64,000 nt of DNA from Clostridia bacterium (GTDB taxonomy: Bacteria > Bacillota > Clostridia > Oscillospirales > CAG-272), in contig JAFVTH010000016.1 in assembly GCA_017503285.1 (NCBI GenBank), forward strand, positions 1-64,000, written 5' to 3'. The position numbers and the translations under genes were made by a program. Of this stretch, positions 7,690-16,240 are shown in pieces. Numbering within the stretch: position 1 is the first letter of the stretch; the number at the start of each line of letters is the position of its first letter. Under the pieces are notes generated by a model. The model was not told where the DNA came from, ran no database searches, and saw only the letters and a program-made list of their open reading frames with translations.

Positions 7690-8583
7690 TCACCTCACTT
7701 GAGGGTCAAGCTCTTTTTCGTCAGCCTTAGCCTCATTATTTTCAACCTTTTTTGACCTTGCCTTAAGAATTTGCTTTTTAATAATCCTGTAAACTCTCAC
7801 AACAAAATACATAAAGAAATATGGAATAACCATATAGCATACAAGTCCGCCTATTGTGTAGAAGGTGAAAGGAAATTCAATATCACCAACAAAGTCGTAC
7901 ATAAAGCTAATAGGAAATTCTGGTCCCACAGGCAAGTGACGGAGAAGCATAACATTAGAGGGGTTTTGTCCGGGGATAAGATATGTAATTACATTTAGTA
8001 TTATGGAAAGCGCACCGGCACCACCAACTATACCAACGAAATACTTGTAGTTGTTTTTGTTAATAACATTGTAGCCACTTTGCTTAATGTAAATAAACGC
8101 CATATAAATCATGCATGAATGGAAAAGCATGGAGTGTAAGCAAAGGAAGTGATAAATTGGGTAGCTTTGTAATGATGTAAGAGGCAAAAGCAGGAATGCA
8201 AAGCCACCAACAAAGCAACCACCACAAATAAAGGAAGCGCCAAGCCTGTAAATAATTCCCTTACCAAAGCCACACATCCAAAGAACGTAGATAAATAGCG
8301 AGCAAAATGCCAGCGGTAGCCAGTGGTCAAGCTGCCATGTGCCGGCTTTGTCTGCAATAGGCTTTTCTATAACGAACTTAAAGATTATTTTTATAATCTC
8401 AAGCACGGTAAAAACAACCGCCATAACTCTTGTGACAATTCTAAGATTTTTCTTTGATATATTTCTTGTAAAGTATAGTGCAAGCACTATGAGAACAAGG
8501 CAGATTGCAAGGGAGATAAGATGGGCAGGGCTGAATACACCACAAGCCGGTGCATCGCCGGGCGCGCCAAAAAGATAATTCAT
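7690..8583 (-). CDS. YwaF/TMEM164-like integral membrane protein
   Basis: This 297-residue protein has about seven to eight membrane helices. It opens with a short segment (FSPAHLISL) typical of the TIGR02206/YwaF family, later related to TMEM164 acyltransferases, and ends in a basic and acidic soluble tail. The molecular function in bacteria is not established. It is first in a two-gene unit with nrdR, a linkage with no obvious functional meaning. Confidence 0.7.
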   Translation of the reverse strand: MNYLFGAPGDAPACGVFSPAHLISLAICLVLIVLALYFTRNISKKNLRIVTRVMAVVFTVLEIIKIIFKFVIEKPIADKAGTWQLDHWLPLAFCSLFIYVLWMCGFGKGIIYRLGASFICGGCFVGGFAFLLLPLTSLQSYPIYHFLCLHSMLFHSCMIYMAFIYIKQSGYNVINKNNYKYFVGIVGGAGALSIILNVITYLIPGQNPSNVMLLRHLPVGPEFPISFMYDFVGDIEFPFTFYTIGGLVCYMVIPYFFMYFVVRVYRIIKKQILKARSKKVENNEAKADEKELDPQVR

Positions 8584-8684
8584 CTAAACAAGCTCCTAAA
8601 TATATAAAATACTAGTACGCCGTTATTCTACCATAAACGACAAGATTTTTCAAGGATTATTTTATGTTTTACATAAATTGATAA

Positions 8685-8700
8685 TTTTTTACGTAAAAAA
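8685..8700. promoter_or_regulatory. Perfect 16-bp palindrome upstream of glnN
   Basis: TTTTTTACGTAAAAAA lies 30 bp upstream of the glnN -35 box, a position suited to a dimeric activator or repressor of nitrogen genes. It does not match the TnrA/GlnR consensus. The role is inferred from position alone. Confidence 0.4.
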
Positions 8701-8730
8701 ACAACAAATTTCAATGCACAAAATGAATAC

Positions 8731-8759
8731 TTGACAAATATTATAAAAAAGAGTATAAT
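8731..8759 (+). promoter_or_regulatory. Consensus sigma-A promoter of glnN
   Basis: A perfect TTGACA and TATAAT with a 17-bp spacer end 30 bp before the start codon, predicting strong basal transcription. Confidence 0.9.
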
Positions 8760-8788
8760 TTTTATAATTACTTTTCAAGGAGATATTT

Positions 8789-10876
8789 ATGAGAACAGTA
8801 ACTGACTTTTTTGGCTCAATGGTGTTTAATGACCAGGTTATGAAGGAGCGTCTTCCAAAGGAAGTGTATGACTCTCTACAAAACACCATTCAAAACGGCA
8901 AGCATCTTGATTTGTCCGTTGCCAATATTGTTGCAAATGCCATGAAGGATTGGGCTATTGAAAAGGGTGCAACCCATTATACTCACTGGTTCCAGCCTAT
9001 GACAGGCATTACCGCTGAAAAGCACGACAGCTTTATATCTCCAAAAAGCAACTCTACGGTTATTATGGAGTTTTCCGGTAAGGAGCTTGTAAAGGGAGAG
9101 AGCGATGCCTCATCCTTCCCATCCGGCGGACTTAGAGCTACCTTTGAGGCAAGGGGCTACACCGCTTGGGACCCAACCTCTTACGCGTTTATTAAGGACG
9201 GCGCACTTTGCATTCCAACCGCCTTTTGCTCATACGGCGGAGAGGCGCTTGACAAAAAAACACCGCTTCTGCGCTCAATGGAGGTTCTAAACAAGGCAGC
9301 CGTTAAGATTTTGCACCTTTTCGGTAATGAGGATGTTACCTCTGTAAAGGCAACAGTTGGTCCGGAGCAGGAGTATTTCCTTGTTGATAAGGAAATGTAC
9401 AATAAGCGTCCCGACCTTGTATATACAGGCAGAACCCTTTTTGGCGCAAAGCCACCTAAGGGGCAGGAGCTTGACGACCATTATTTCGGCACAATCAAGC
9501 CACAAATCAAGTCCTTTATGAAGGATCTTGACTATGAGCTTTGGTCACTTGGCGTTTTCGCAAAGACCGAGCATAACGAGGCTGCGCCATCTCAGCATGA
9601 GCTTGCTCCCGTTTTCACAACAACCAACCTTGCAACTGACCACAACCAGCTGACAATGGAGCTTATGCAGAAGCTGGCAAAGAAGCACGGACTTGTTTGT
9701 CTTCTTCACGAAAAGCCCTTTGACGGCGTAAACGGTAGTGGTAAGCATAATAACTGGTCCTTGTCAACAAATACCGGTATGAATTTGTTTGAGCCGGGTG
9801 AAACTCCAAGCGAAAACGCACAATTCTTGCTTTTCCTTTGCGCAGTTATCAAGGCAGTTGACAGATATCAGGACGCCCTTCGTATTTCCGTTGCCTCTGC
9901 CGGTAACGACCACCGTCTTGGCGCAAACGAGGCACCACCTGCAATTATTTCTATCTTTCTTGGCGAGGAGCTTACAGAGATACTAAACGCTATCGAAAAT
10001 GATGAGAAGGTTGGCTCAAAGGAGAAGGAGCAAATGCGTGTTGGCGTACACATCCTTCCAAAGTTCCCTAAGGACACCTCAGATAGAAACAGAACCTCAC
10101 CCTTTGCCTTTACCGGTAATAAGTTTGAGTTCCGTATGCTTGGCTCCGGCGCATCTATTGCAGACACAAACACAGCTCTTAATACTGCAGTTACACAAAT
10201 TCTTAATGAGTTTTACGAGGCTCTTGTAGACGCCAAGGACTTTAATAAGGCGCTCCACGACCTTATTCGAAAAACCATCAAGGACCATAAGAGAATATTC
10301 TTTAACGGCAACGGATATGACGACGCTTGGATTAAGGAGGCAGAGGAAAGAGGGCTTTCCAACCTTAAGTCCACTCCGGAGGCTCTTTCTCATCTCTTAG
10401 ACGAAAAGAACATTGAGCTTTATACAAAGAATAAGGTGTTTAGTGAAAAGGAGCTTAGGTCAAGATACGAAATTTTGCTTGGAAGCTACTCAAAGGTTAT
10501 AAACATTGAGGCGCTTACTATGATAGATATGGCAAAGAAGCTTATTATCCCTGCCGTATCTAAGTACACAAAGGACCTGCTTAAAACAGAGAAGATTAAA
10601 AACGAGCTAGGTGTTGTTACCTGCTACGAAAAGGAGATTGGCAACAAGCTTTCAGAGCTTCTTTGTGAGGCATATAAACTCACCTTGGAGCTTGAAGAAA
10701 AGCGCGCCGAGGTTCACAAGCTAAAGGGTGCTTACGAGAAGGCAAGCGCCTACGAAAGCGTTGTACTTGAGACAATGAACAGGCTTAGAGCAGTTGTTGA
10801 CGAGGCAGAGAGCCTAACAGCGCGTGAGTATTGGCCAATGCCGGATTATGGCGAGCTACTCTTTGGAGTAAGATAA
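8789..10876 (+). CDS. glnN: Glutamine synthetase type III
   Basis: This 695-residue enzyme is the GSIII form (dodecamer, ATP-dependent ligation of ammonia to glutamate). It shows the family N-terminal HWFQPMTG and EKHDSF motifs, the [17 protein letters not shown] segment, the VGPEQEYF metal-binding stretch, KHNNWS, and the acid-rich [14 protein letters not shown] catalytic region. Length matches the family (about 700). The C-terminal region is helical. It stands alone between a consensus promoter and its own terminator. GSIII is common in Clostridia and Bacteroidetes of the gut. Confidence 0.97.
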   Translation: MRTVTDFFGSMVFNDQVMKERLPKEVYDSLQNTIQNGKHLDLSVANIVANAMKDWAIEKGATHYTHWFQPMTGITAEKHDSFISPKSNSTVIMEFSGKELVKGESDASSFPSGGLRATFEARGYTAWDPTSYAFIKDGALCIPTAFCSYGGEALDKKTPLLRSMEVLNKAAVKILHLFGNEDVTSVKATVGPEQEYFLVDKEMYNKRPDLVYTGRTLFGAKPPKGQELDDHYFGTIKPQIKSFMKDLDYELWSLGVFAKTEHNEAAPSQHELAPVFTTTNLATDHNQLTMELMQKLAKKHGLVCLLHEKPFDGVNGSGKHNNWSLSTNTGMNLFEPGETPSENAQFLLFLCAVIKAVDRYQDALRISVASAGNDHRLGANEAPPAIISIFLGEELTEILNAIENDEKVGSKEKEQMRVGVHILPKFPKDTSDRNRTSPFAFTGNKFEFRMLGSGASIADTNTALNTAVTQILNEFYEALVDAKDFNKALHDLIRKTIKDHKRIFFNGNGYDDAWIKEAEERGLSNLKSTPEALSHLLDEKNIELYTKNKVFSEKELRSRYEILLGSYSKVINIEALTMIDMAKKLIIPAVSKYTKDLLKTEKIKNELGVVTCYEKEIGNKLSELLCEAYKLTLELEEKRAEVHKLKGAYEKASAYESVVLETMNRLRAVVDEAESLTAREYWPMPDYGELLFGVR

Positions 10877-10881
10877 ATAAA

Positions 10882-10920
10882 AAAGGCTTTGGGCTTGACC
10901 CAAGGCCTTTGTTTTATATT
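10882..10920 (+). terminator. Terminator of glnN
   Basis: A 12-bp stem with one T-G pair (AAAGGCTTTGGG/CCCAAGGCCTTT, loop CTTGA) is followed by GTTTTATATTTT. Confidence 0.85.
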
Positions 10921-10991
10921 TTGCACAAAAAAACAAGAAAAAAGCCTGCAAAATTTTTTATTTATATAGACAATTTTTTACAAAAAAACTA

Positions 10992-11020
10992 TTGAAAAAT
11001 GATTTATTTACTATTATAAT
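10992..11020 (+). promoter_or_regulatory. Sigma-A promoter of purC
   Basis: TTGAAA, 17 bp and TATAAT are followed by a leader of about 60 nt. The leader can form a hairpin (TAAGAG/CTCTTA) before the ribosome site TAGGAG. No purine riboswitch core is visible. Confidence 0.8.
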
Positions 11021-11087
11021 ATTTGTGTAAGAGATGTTAGGTTTTCGCCCTTCACCTCTTAACACCCAAATTTAGGAGTATTAAGAA

Positions 11088-11786
11088 ATGAAAAAACTTT
11101 ATGTAGGCAAAACAAAGGATGTTTACCAGCTTGAAAATGGCAATGTGCTTTTGAAGTTCAAGGACGACTGCACAGGTAAGGATGGCGTGTTTGATCCAGG
11201 CGAAAACGCAGTAGGTCTTACAATCGAGGGTATCGGTAGAGCGAACCTTGAAACCTCTGTATATTATTTTGAGCTTTGCAAGAAGGCAGGCATTAAGACA
11301 CATTATGTTTCTGCTGACATTGAAAATGCAACTATGGATGTTCTTCCTGCTGAATGCTTTGGTAAGGATCTTGGCGGTGGCGGTCTTGAGGTTATCTGCC
11401 GTCTTGTTGCAACAGGTAGCTTTATCCGCAGATATGGCGAGTACATTAAGGACGGCACACCACTTGAGGGTGGCTATGTTGAGTGTACCTTTAAGAATGA
11501 CGCAAAGGGTGACCCACTTGTTACAGGCGAGGGTCTTGTTGCACTCAAGGTTATGACAAAGGAAATGTTTGAAAGCCTTAAGGAGCAAACACTTAAGATT
11601 ACAAAGATTGTTGCTGACGACCTTAAGACAATCGGTCTTGACCTTTGGGATATTAAGTTTGAGTTCGGCTACAACAACGGTCAGGTTGTTCTCATTGACG
11701 AGATTGCTTCCGGCAATATGAGAGTTTATAAGGGCAACGAAATTGTTAACCCTGTTGAGCTTACAAAGCTTATTCTTAACAGATAA
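11088..11786 (+). CDS. purC: Phosphoribosylaminoimidazole-succinocarboxamide synthase
   Basis: This 232-residue SAICAR synthetase joins CAIR and aspartate in purine synthesis. It has the N-terminal [10 protein letters not shown] nucleotide-binding strand, [20 protein letters not shown] and the [11 protein letters not shown] active-site segment. Length fits bacterial PurC. It is isolated from other pur genes here and has its own promoter, so it is regulated separately from a purine operon. Confidence 0.97.
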   Translation: MKKLYVGKTKDVYQLENGNVLLKFKDDCTGKDGVFDPGENAVGLTIEGIGRANLETSVYYFELCKKAGIKTHYVSADIENATMDVLPAECFGKDLGGGGLEVICRLVATGSFIRRYGEYIKDGTPLEGGYVECTFKNDAKGDPLVTGEGLVALKVMTKEMFESLKEQTLKITKIVADDLKTIGLDLWDIKFEFGYNNGQVVLIDEIASGNMRVYKGNEIVNPVELTKLILNR

Positions 11787-11878
11787 AAGGTGAGGTCTGC
11801 TGCAATAGCACAGATCGAAAACAGATGGTTTATGAGCTAAATCATCGTATTCAAAAAGCAAAAGGAAAATATAAGGTA

Positions 11879-11906
11879 GAGGACTTGTTTAAGTCCTCTT
11901 CTTTTA
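11879..11906 (+). terminator. Terminator of purC
   Basis: The 8-bp stem GAGGACTT/AAGTCCTC with a GTTT loop is followed by TTCTTTT. Confidence 0.75.
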
Positions 11907-12023
11907 TTAAAATCTGTTTTCTATTCGCGTTCTCGCTTCCTGCCGTACAGAGTACGTCGACGAAAGCGAGAACACGGATTCTGCGCGATTTCGCAAGCCC
12001 TCGGCGCTTCAATATCGAAAACC

Positions 12024-12056
12024 AAAAAAGGACTTACAAAGCGCAAGTCCTTTTTT
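12024..12056. terminator. Bidirectional terminator upstream-facing the MBL gene
   Basis: The perfect 12-bp arms AAAAAAGGACTT/AAGTCCTTTTTT lie 2 nt from the stop codon of the minus-strand MBL gene. Confidence 0.85.
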
Positions 12057-12058
12057 AG

Positions 12059-12724
12059 TTAAAATTCAATAACAAGCCCATCATAGGCAACGGTTATATC
12101 GTGCTTTTTCATTTCCTCTTCAAGTGTCTTGTGGTCGGTGTGCAGGGTATATGCCATATGGCTTATAACATACCTTTTTACGCTGTCCTTAAGGCTCTTT
12201 TTCATTTCCAAAACCATATTTAGGTTGTTATGCTCAAAAATGCGCCAATCTCCATCTATGAAGCCAATTGTGGCATCAAAAACCGCAAGGTCAACCCCGC
12301 GCTTCCAAATGGCATTAATTTCCTCATAAAGCAGCCAAGCACCATCAAGCCCGTAGAACATACGTTTTTCGTCCCTTTCGATAATAAAATGGACACAGGG
12401 TATGGTGTGGTTTGCCCTTAAGGCATCTATGCGATAGCCATCAAGCGTAATAGTATTGCCTGCAGCCACCTCTATAAATTCAGCCCCATGAGAGCATAAA
12501 AACGCCAGGGCACTTTCATCAAAATGGTCCTCGTGCCTATGTGTGTTTAACACATATTTTATCCTTTTTGGGTCAATGCCCATTTTTGTAATTGCGTCAA
12601 TAACCCAAGGACCCGGGTCAATTAAAATAGTATCGTCAATAAGTGCCGAGGCGGTTCGTCTGTAGCCCTCGCACCACTCCTTAGGAAAATCGGCAGCCCC
12701 CGTGCCAAGAAACTTTATTTTCAT
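12059..12724 (-). CDS. MBL-fold metallo-hydrolase, PhnP-like
   Basis: This 221-residue metallo-beta-lactamase-fold protein opens with KFLGTGAAD. It carries the metal motif NTHRHEDH, an ANH histidine, GLDGAW (Asp ligand) and ISHMAYTLH near the C-terminus. This pattern fits phosphodiesterase-like PhnP or tRNase Z-like small hydrolases; the substrate is unknown. It is translated one base after an EamA exporter gene and very likely shares its transcript. Confidence 0.8.
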   Translation of the reverse strand: MKIKFLGTGAADFPKEWCEGYRRTASALIDDTILIDPGPWVIDAITKMGIDPKRIKYVLNTHRHEDHFDESALAFLCSHGAEFIEVAAGNTITLDGYRIDALRANHTIPCVHFIIERDEKRMFYGLDGAWLLYEEINAIWKRGVDLAVFDATIGFIDGDWRIFEHNNLNMVLEMKKSLKDSVKRYVISHMAYTLHTDHKTLEEEMKKHDITVAYDGLVIEF

Positions 12725-12725
12725 A

Positions 12726-13655
12726 TTATTCTCCCGTCCTGTTCATTCTTAATTTAATTATATCATAAATTTGTGGAGTTACAATAGCAATAAACATTAT
12801 AACACAGCCAAGGATTTCAAGGGGCTTCATTTGCTCCTTTAGAATAATGGCTGAAAAGATAACTGCAAAGACTGACTCTGTTGACATAATAAGAGAGGCA
12901 AAGGTGGACTCCACATATTTCTGACCAAGGATTTGGAAGGTGTAGGCAATACCACAGCTACAAAGTCCGGCATATAAAATAGGGATAATTGCATTTTGCA
13001 CAGCCTCAAGGCTTATGGGTAGCTCAAAAATCAGCATAGGCACAATGGAAATAAGCCCGCCCACCAAAAACTGCGTTGCGGAAAGGGTTATGCCATCTGC
13101 ATCTCTACCCAAACGGTCGATTAAGATAATATGTATAGCAAAAAGCACAGCACCGCAAAGGGCTAAAGCATCGCCCACATTAATGCCGTCAAAGCTACTA
13201 AAATCAATACACAAAAAGAAAACACCAACAATGCCGGCTCCGGCACATATCCAGCTGATAGGCTTGATTTTTTGCTTTAAGAAAAGACACATAAAGGGCA
13301 CAAAAAGCATATACATAGCAGTTATAAAGGCAACCTTGCCCGCAGATGAGTAAACAAAGGCATACTGCTGAAAATTGCAAGCAACGCAGAAAACAACGCC
13401 AAGCAAAAGCCCCTTCAAAACAGAGCCTTTATAGGTTCTTGCAGTCTTAGGCTTGTCCTCTGATTTTTTATATTCCAAAGCAAATTTAATAAGGGCAACA
13501 GGAAAAAGCGCCAGTCCGCCAAGGAGCATACGAGAGGCACTAAAGGTAAAGACCCCAAGGGACTCACTGCCAACGCTTTGAGCAACAAAGGCAAGACCCC
13601 AAACAAGGGCAGTTATAAATAAAAGCACAACCCCAAGGGCAGTTTTGTTTTTCAT
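12726..13655 (-). CDS. EamA/DMT family transporter
   Basis: This 309-residue protein has ten predicted membrane helices arranged as two EamA repeats (about residues 8-150 and 165-300). The repeats start with TALVWGLAFVAQS and end with SAIILKEQMKPLEILG. Such proteins export or import amino acids, nucleosides or other small metabolites; the substrate is not identifiable. It precedes the MBL hydrolase gene with a 1-nt gap. Confidence 0.88.
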   Translation of the reverse strand: MKNKTALGVVLLFITALVWGLAFVAQSVGSESLGVFTFSASRMLLGGLALFPVALIKFALEYKKSEDKPKTARTYKGSVLKGLLLGVVFCVACNFQQYAFVYSSAGKVAFITAMYMLFVPFMCLFLKQKIKPISWICAGAGIVGVFFLCIDFSSFDGINVGDALALCGAVLFAIHIILIDRLGRDADGITLSATQFLVGGLISIVPMLIFELPISLEAVQNAIIPILYAGLCSCGIAYTFQILGQKYVESTFASLIMSTESVFAVIFSAIILKEQMKPLEILGCVIMFIAIVTPQIYDIIKLRMNRTGE

Positions 13656-13668
13656 AAGCCACGCTCCT

Positions 13669-13702
13669 CTAAAAAAGTGAAGGTGCTATAAGCACCCTCA
13701 CT
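13669..13702 (-). terminator. Terminator of tspO
   Basis: On the minus strand AGTGAGGGTGC, loop TTATA, GCACCTTCACT is followed by TTTTTT. Confidence 0.85.
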
Positions 13703-13733
13703 AAGTATATCACAAACTTATAAAAAATCAACC

Positions 13734-14195
13734 TTAATTAAGCAAAAATATTCCAAAGGACAAATATCCTGCAAAGGCTACCCACAAAAGATAAGGAATT
13801 TGAAGATATGCAGCCACCTTGTTTATCTTCAGATACTCAACAATTGTAAATGCTACCAAGAAAATAAGAAGCACCAGCCAAATAAACGCAAATAAAAACG
13901 CCTTTAGATTAAAGAAAATAATAGACCACAAGAAGTTTACAAAAAGGCTTATTCCGTAAATAGTCAGCGCCCTGCCGCTTTTTTGCCCCGAGGTGTAAAT
14001 CATACCGCTGCTAACACCCATCAGTATGTAAAGTATTGTCCACACAATAGGGAAAAGAATTGATGGTGGCGCAAGTGGTGGCACATTTATGGTTGAATAA
14101 ATGTCCATGTTGCCACGAGTAAACAGCGAGGAAAAAATCCCTACCCCTAAAGGAATCAAAATAGAAATAACATAAGGCTTAATTTTAGCCCACAT
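13734..14195 (-). CDS. tspO: TspO/MBR family membrane protein
   Basis: This protein of about 153 residues has five membrane helices and the family signature region (PPLAPPSILFPIVWTILY, then SIIFFNLKAF and a C-terminal PYLLWVAFAGYLS). TspO proteins bind porphyrins and related ligands and are linked to stress responses. The start is placed at 14195 because AAGGGGGTG precedes that ATG. A longer frame would run back through the upstream gene's terminator. It is a single-gene unit. Confidence 0.9.
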   Translation of the reverse strand: MWAKIKPYVISILIPLGVGIFSSLFTRGNMDIYSTINVPPLAPPSILFPIVWTILYILMGVSSGMIYTSGQKSGRALTIYGISLFVNFLWSIIFFNLKAFLFAFIWLVLLIFLVAFTIVEYLKINKVAAYLQIPYLLWVAFAGYLSFGIFLLN

Positions 14196-14243
14196 AGTAT
14201 TCACCCCCTTACTAATTAATACGCAAGGGGAAGAGAAAATATG

Positions 14244-14273
14244 AAAAAAGGAGTCAAGTGACTCCTTTTTTTT
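14244..14273 (-). terminator. Terminator of the Na/Pi transporter gene
   Basis: The stem AAAAAAGGAGTC, loop AAGT, GACTCCTTTTTT lies directly after the stop codon and is symmetrical. Confidence 0.85.
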
Positions 14274-14274
14274 A

Positions 14275-16098
14275 TTAAACATTAGCAGGCAAAGCGTATT
14301 TTTCCGAGTACTCGCTATATAGCTCATTAAAGCTTACATCGCCCTTTAGCTCACGGGTGGACTCGTGGAGATTTAGATTATCGTTAGCAGTATCAATTAC
14401 GCAGGCTGCAATATTAGAGCAGTGGTCGGAGGTTCTTTCAAGATTTGTAAGAATATCGGACCAAACAAAGCCTGCCTCAATAGTGCAGTTTCCGGCTTGC
14501 AGACGACCAATATGCCTTGTACGCAGCTGCTCCTTAAGGTTGTCAATAACCTGCTCAAGCGGCTCAATTCTATGTGCAAGCTCAAGGTCGTTTTCAACAA
14601 AGGTCTTAAGGGAGATATCAAGAATTTCCCTAACACTGTTTGAAAGAATCTTAATTTCAGCCTTGGCATCAGCCGTAAATTCAAGCCCCTTATCTCTTAG
14701 CTCCTCGACAGATTCAAGCACGTTAACGGCGTGGTCGGAAATGCGCTCAAAGTCGCCGATAAGGCGGAGATATTTTGCTGCCTCATCACTTGCGCTGTCG
14801 CCAATTTCACGGCTGCTTAGCTTAACAAGGTAAGTGCCGATAATATCCTCATATTTATCTGTTTTGTCCTCAATTTTTCTTATGCGCTCTGCCTTTTCCT
14901 GTGAGTATTCCCCAAGGGAATCAAGGCTATCCTTGAGCGCACCAACAGCATCATTTGCCATAGTCTTAATAGCATTGTGGCAAACGGAGATAGCCATTGC
15001 AGGTGTTTGAAGCAGTCTTTCGTCAAGAACGAGGATTTCCTCCTTTTCGCTCTTGTCATCCTTAATAACCGCGTAAGCAAGCTTTTCAAGAAGTGATGAG
15101 CAGGGTAGAAGGATAATTGTACCGATAACGTTAAATAGCGTGTGGAAGATTGGAATCATACTCTGCGCATTTTCTGCCCAGAAGGGTAGCGTATCCCTTG
15201 TAATACCCCAAACAATCCAGTAAACTATCAAAATAATTACAGTGCTGATAACATTGAACATAAGGTGTACAAAGGAAGTACGTCTTGCGTTTTTGTTTGT
15301 ACCAACAGAGGAAAGCAGAGCAGTTACACAGGTACCGATGTTTTGACCCATAATGATTGGGATTGCAATTGCATTTGTGATAGCGCCGGTTTTTGAAAGC
15401 GCCTGCAAAATACCAACAGATGCAGAGCTGGACTGGATAATACCTGTAACAACAGCACCAACCAAAACGCCGATAATTGGGAACATTGGGTTTCCAATAA
15501 AGCTTGTAAACAGACCTGTAAACGCCTCGTTGTATCTAAGCTCGCTAACTGAGCCTGACATAATGTCCATACCAAACATAAGCGTTGTAAAGCCAAGGAG
15601 AATAGAACCAATATCCTTCTTAAGGCTTGATTTTGCAAACATATGTATGATAATACCGATAAGACCGAGTATAGGAGTCCAAACCATAGGCTTAAGGAAG
15701 GCAAGCACCTGCGCCAGCTGGTCGGTTGTTCCCTCGCCAAGGAAGTTTAATTGCAAAAGCCAAGAAGTAATAGTAGTACCGATATTTGCACCCATAATTA
15801 CATTGATAGCTTGTCTTAAGGTCATAACGCCGGAGTTTACAAAGCCAACAACCATAACTGTGGTTGCAGAGGAGCTTTGAATAACCGCAGTCACACCAAG
15901 ACCGGTAGCAAAGCCGGCAGCCTTGTTTGTTGTAAACTTTCCAAGCATATATTGAAGCTTGTTTCCTGCTGAGCGCTCAAGGGCTTGACCCATAAGATTC
16001 ATGCCGTACATAAATAGAGCAAGACCACCGATAAGGAGCATCAGGTCGAAAAAGCCAAAGTTTCCTTTATCCCATACGGTGCTAAAAAAATCCAACAT
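14275..16098 (-). CDS. Na+/phosphate cotransporter with PhoU-like tail
   Basis: This 607-residue protein has two inverted PF02690 Na/Pi repeats. The first shows QSSSATT and GANIGTT, the second QSSSAS and GQNIGTC; these are the paired substrate-binding signatures. About nine membrane helices are followed by a cytoplasmic PhoU-like helical domain (about residues 350-590). It should import phosphate with sodium. It lies next to a PhoP/PhoR-like two-component system and has a possible Pho box upstream, so control by phosphate starvation is likely. Confidence 0.93.
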   Translation of the reverse strand: MLDFFSTVWDKGNFGFFDLMLLIGGLALFMYGMNLMGQALERSAGNKLQYMLGKFTTNKAAGFATGLGVTAVIQSSSATTVMVVGFVNSGVMTLRQAINVIMGANIGTTITSWLLQLNFLGEGTTDQLAQVLAFLKPMVWTPILGLIGIIIHMFAKSSLKKDIGSILLGFTTLMFGMDIMSGSVSELRYNEAFTGLFTSFIGNPMFPIIGVLVGAVVTGIIQSSSASVGILQALSKTGAITNAIAIPIIMGQNIGTCVTALLSSVGTNKNARRTSFVHLMFNVISTVIILIVYWIVWGITRDTLPFWAENAQSMIPIFHTLFNVIGTIILLPCSSLLEKLAYAVIKDDKSEKEEILVLDERLLQTPAMAISVCHNAIKTMANDAVGALKDSLDSLGEYSQEKAERIRKIEDKTDKYEDIIGTYLVKLSSREIGDSASDEAAKYLRLIGDFERISDHAVNVLESVEELRDKGLEFTADAKAEIKILSNSVREILDISLKTFVENDLELAHRIEPLEQVIDNLKEQLRTRHIGRLQAGNCTIEAGFVWSDILTNLERTSDHCSNIAACVIDTANDNLNLHESTRELKGDVSFNELYSEYSEKYALPANV

Positions 16099-16146
16099 AA
16101 AATAATCCTTTCAAGTAAATAATTAAGACCGAATTTGGTCGAAATA

Positions 16147-16201
16147 ATTTTAACATTGGAGGGAAAAAGAAAAAACCGTAAAACAGTAAAGCCATTGTAA
16201 A
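16147..16201 (-). promoter_or_regulatory. Possible Pho box and -10 of the Na/Pi gene
   Basis: Reading the minus strand, TTTACA and TTTACT start 11 bp apart (16201 and 16190), and a third TTTACG follows. This is the spacing of PhoP/PhoB direct repeats. A TAAAAT -10 lies about 24 bp after the third repeat. The match is short and AT-rich, so it is only suggestive. Confidence 0.35.
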
Positions 16202-16213
16202 ATTTATGTAAAA

Positions 16214-16237
16214 AAGGGAACGTAGTACCGTTCCCTT
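16214..16237 (-). terminator. Terminator of the two-component operon
   Basis: The 9-bp perfect stem AAGGGAACG/CGTTCCCTT has a 6-nt loop and is followed on the minus strand by TTTTT. Confidence 0.8.
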
Positions 16238-16240
16238 ATT

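Larger units (their letters stand above)
11787..12058. other. Intergenic hairpin region between purC and an MBL gene
   Basis: No gene is seen. The stretch holds a purC terminator (11879-11898, GAGGACTT/AAGTCCTC then TTCTTTT), a large perfect 10-bp hairpin (GTTCTCGCTT 11929-11938 with AAGCGAGAAC 11964-11973, containing CGTAC/GTACG inside), and a terminator at 12024-12056 for the convergent gene. The middle hairpin is GC-rich and unlike its surroundings and may be a small RNA or repeat remnant. Confidence 0.6.

Noticed and set aside
7690..8583. Functional coupling of the YwaF-like gene with nrdR
   Set aside because: Only adjacency supports it; no mechanism links the two, so it is left as operon membership.
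11052..11861. 269-codon frame antisense to purC
   Set aside because: It mirrors purC on the opposite strand, arises from its codon bias and has no ribosome site or family similarity.
13734..14327. 44-residue N-terminal extension of TspO
   Set aside because: It crosses the terminator of the upstream gene; the ATG at 14195 follows AAGGGGGTG and gives normal family length.
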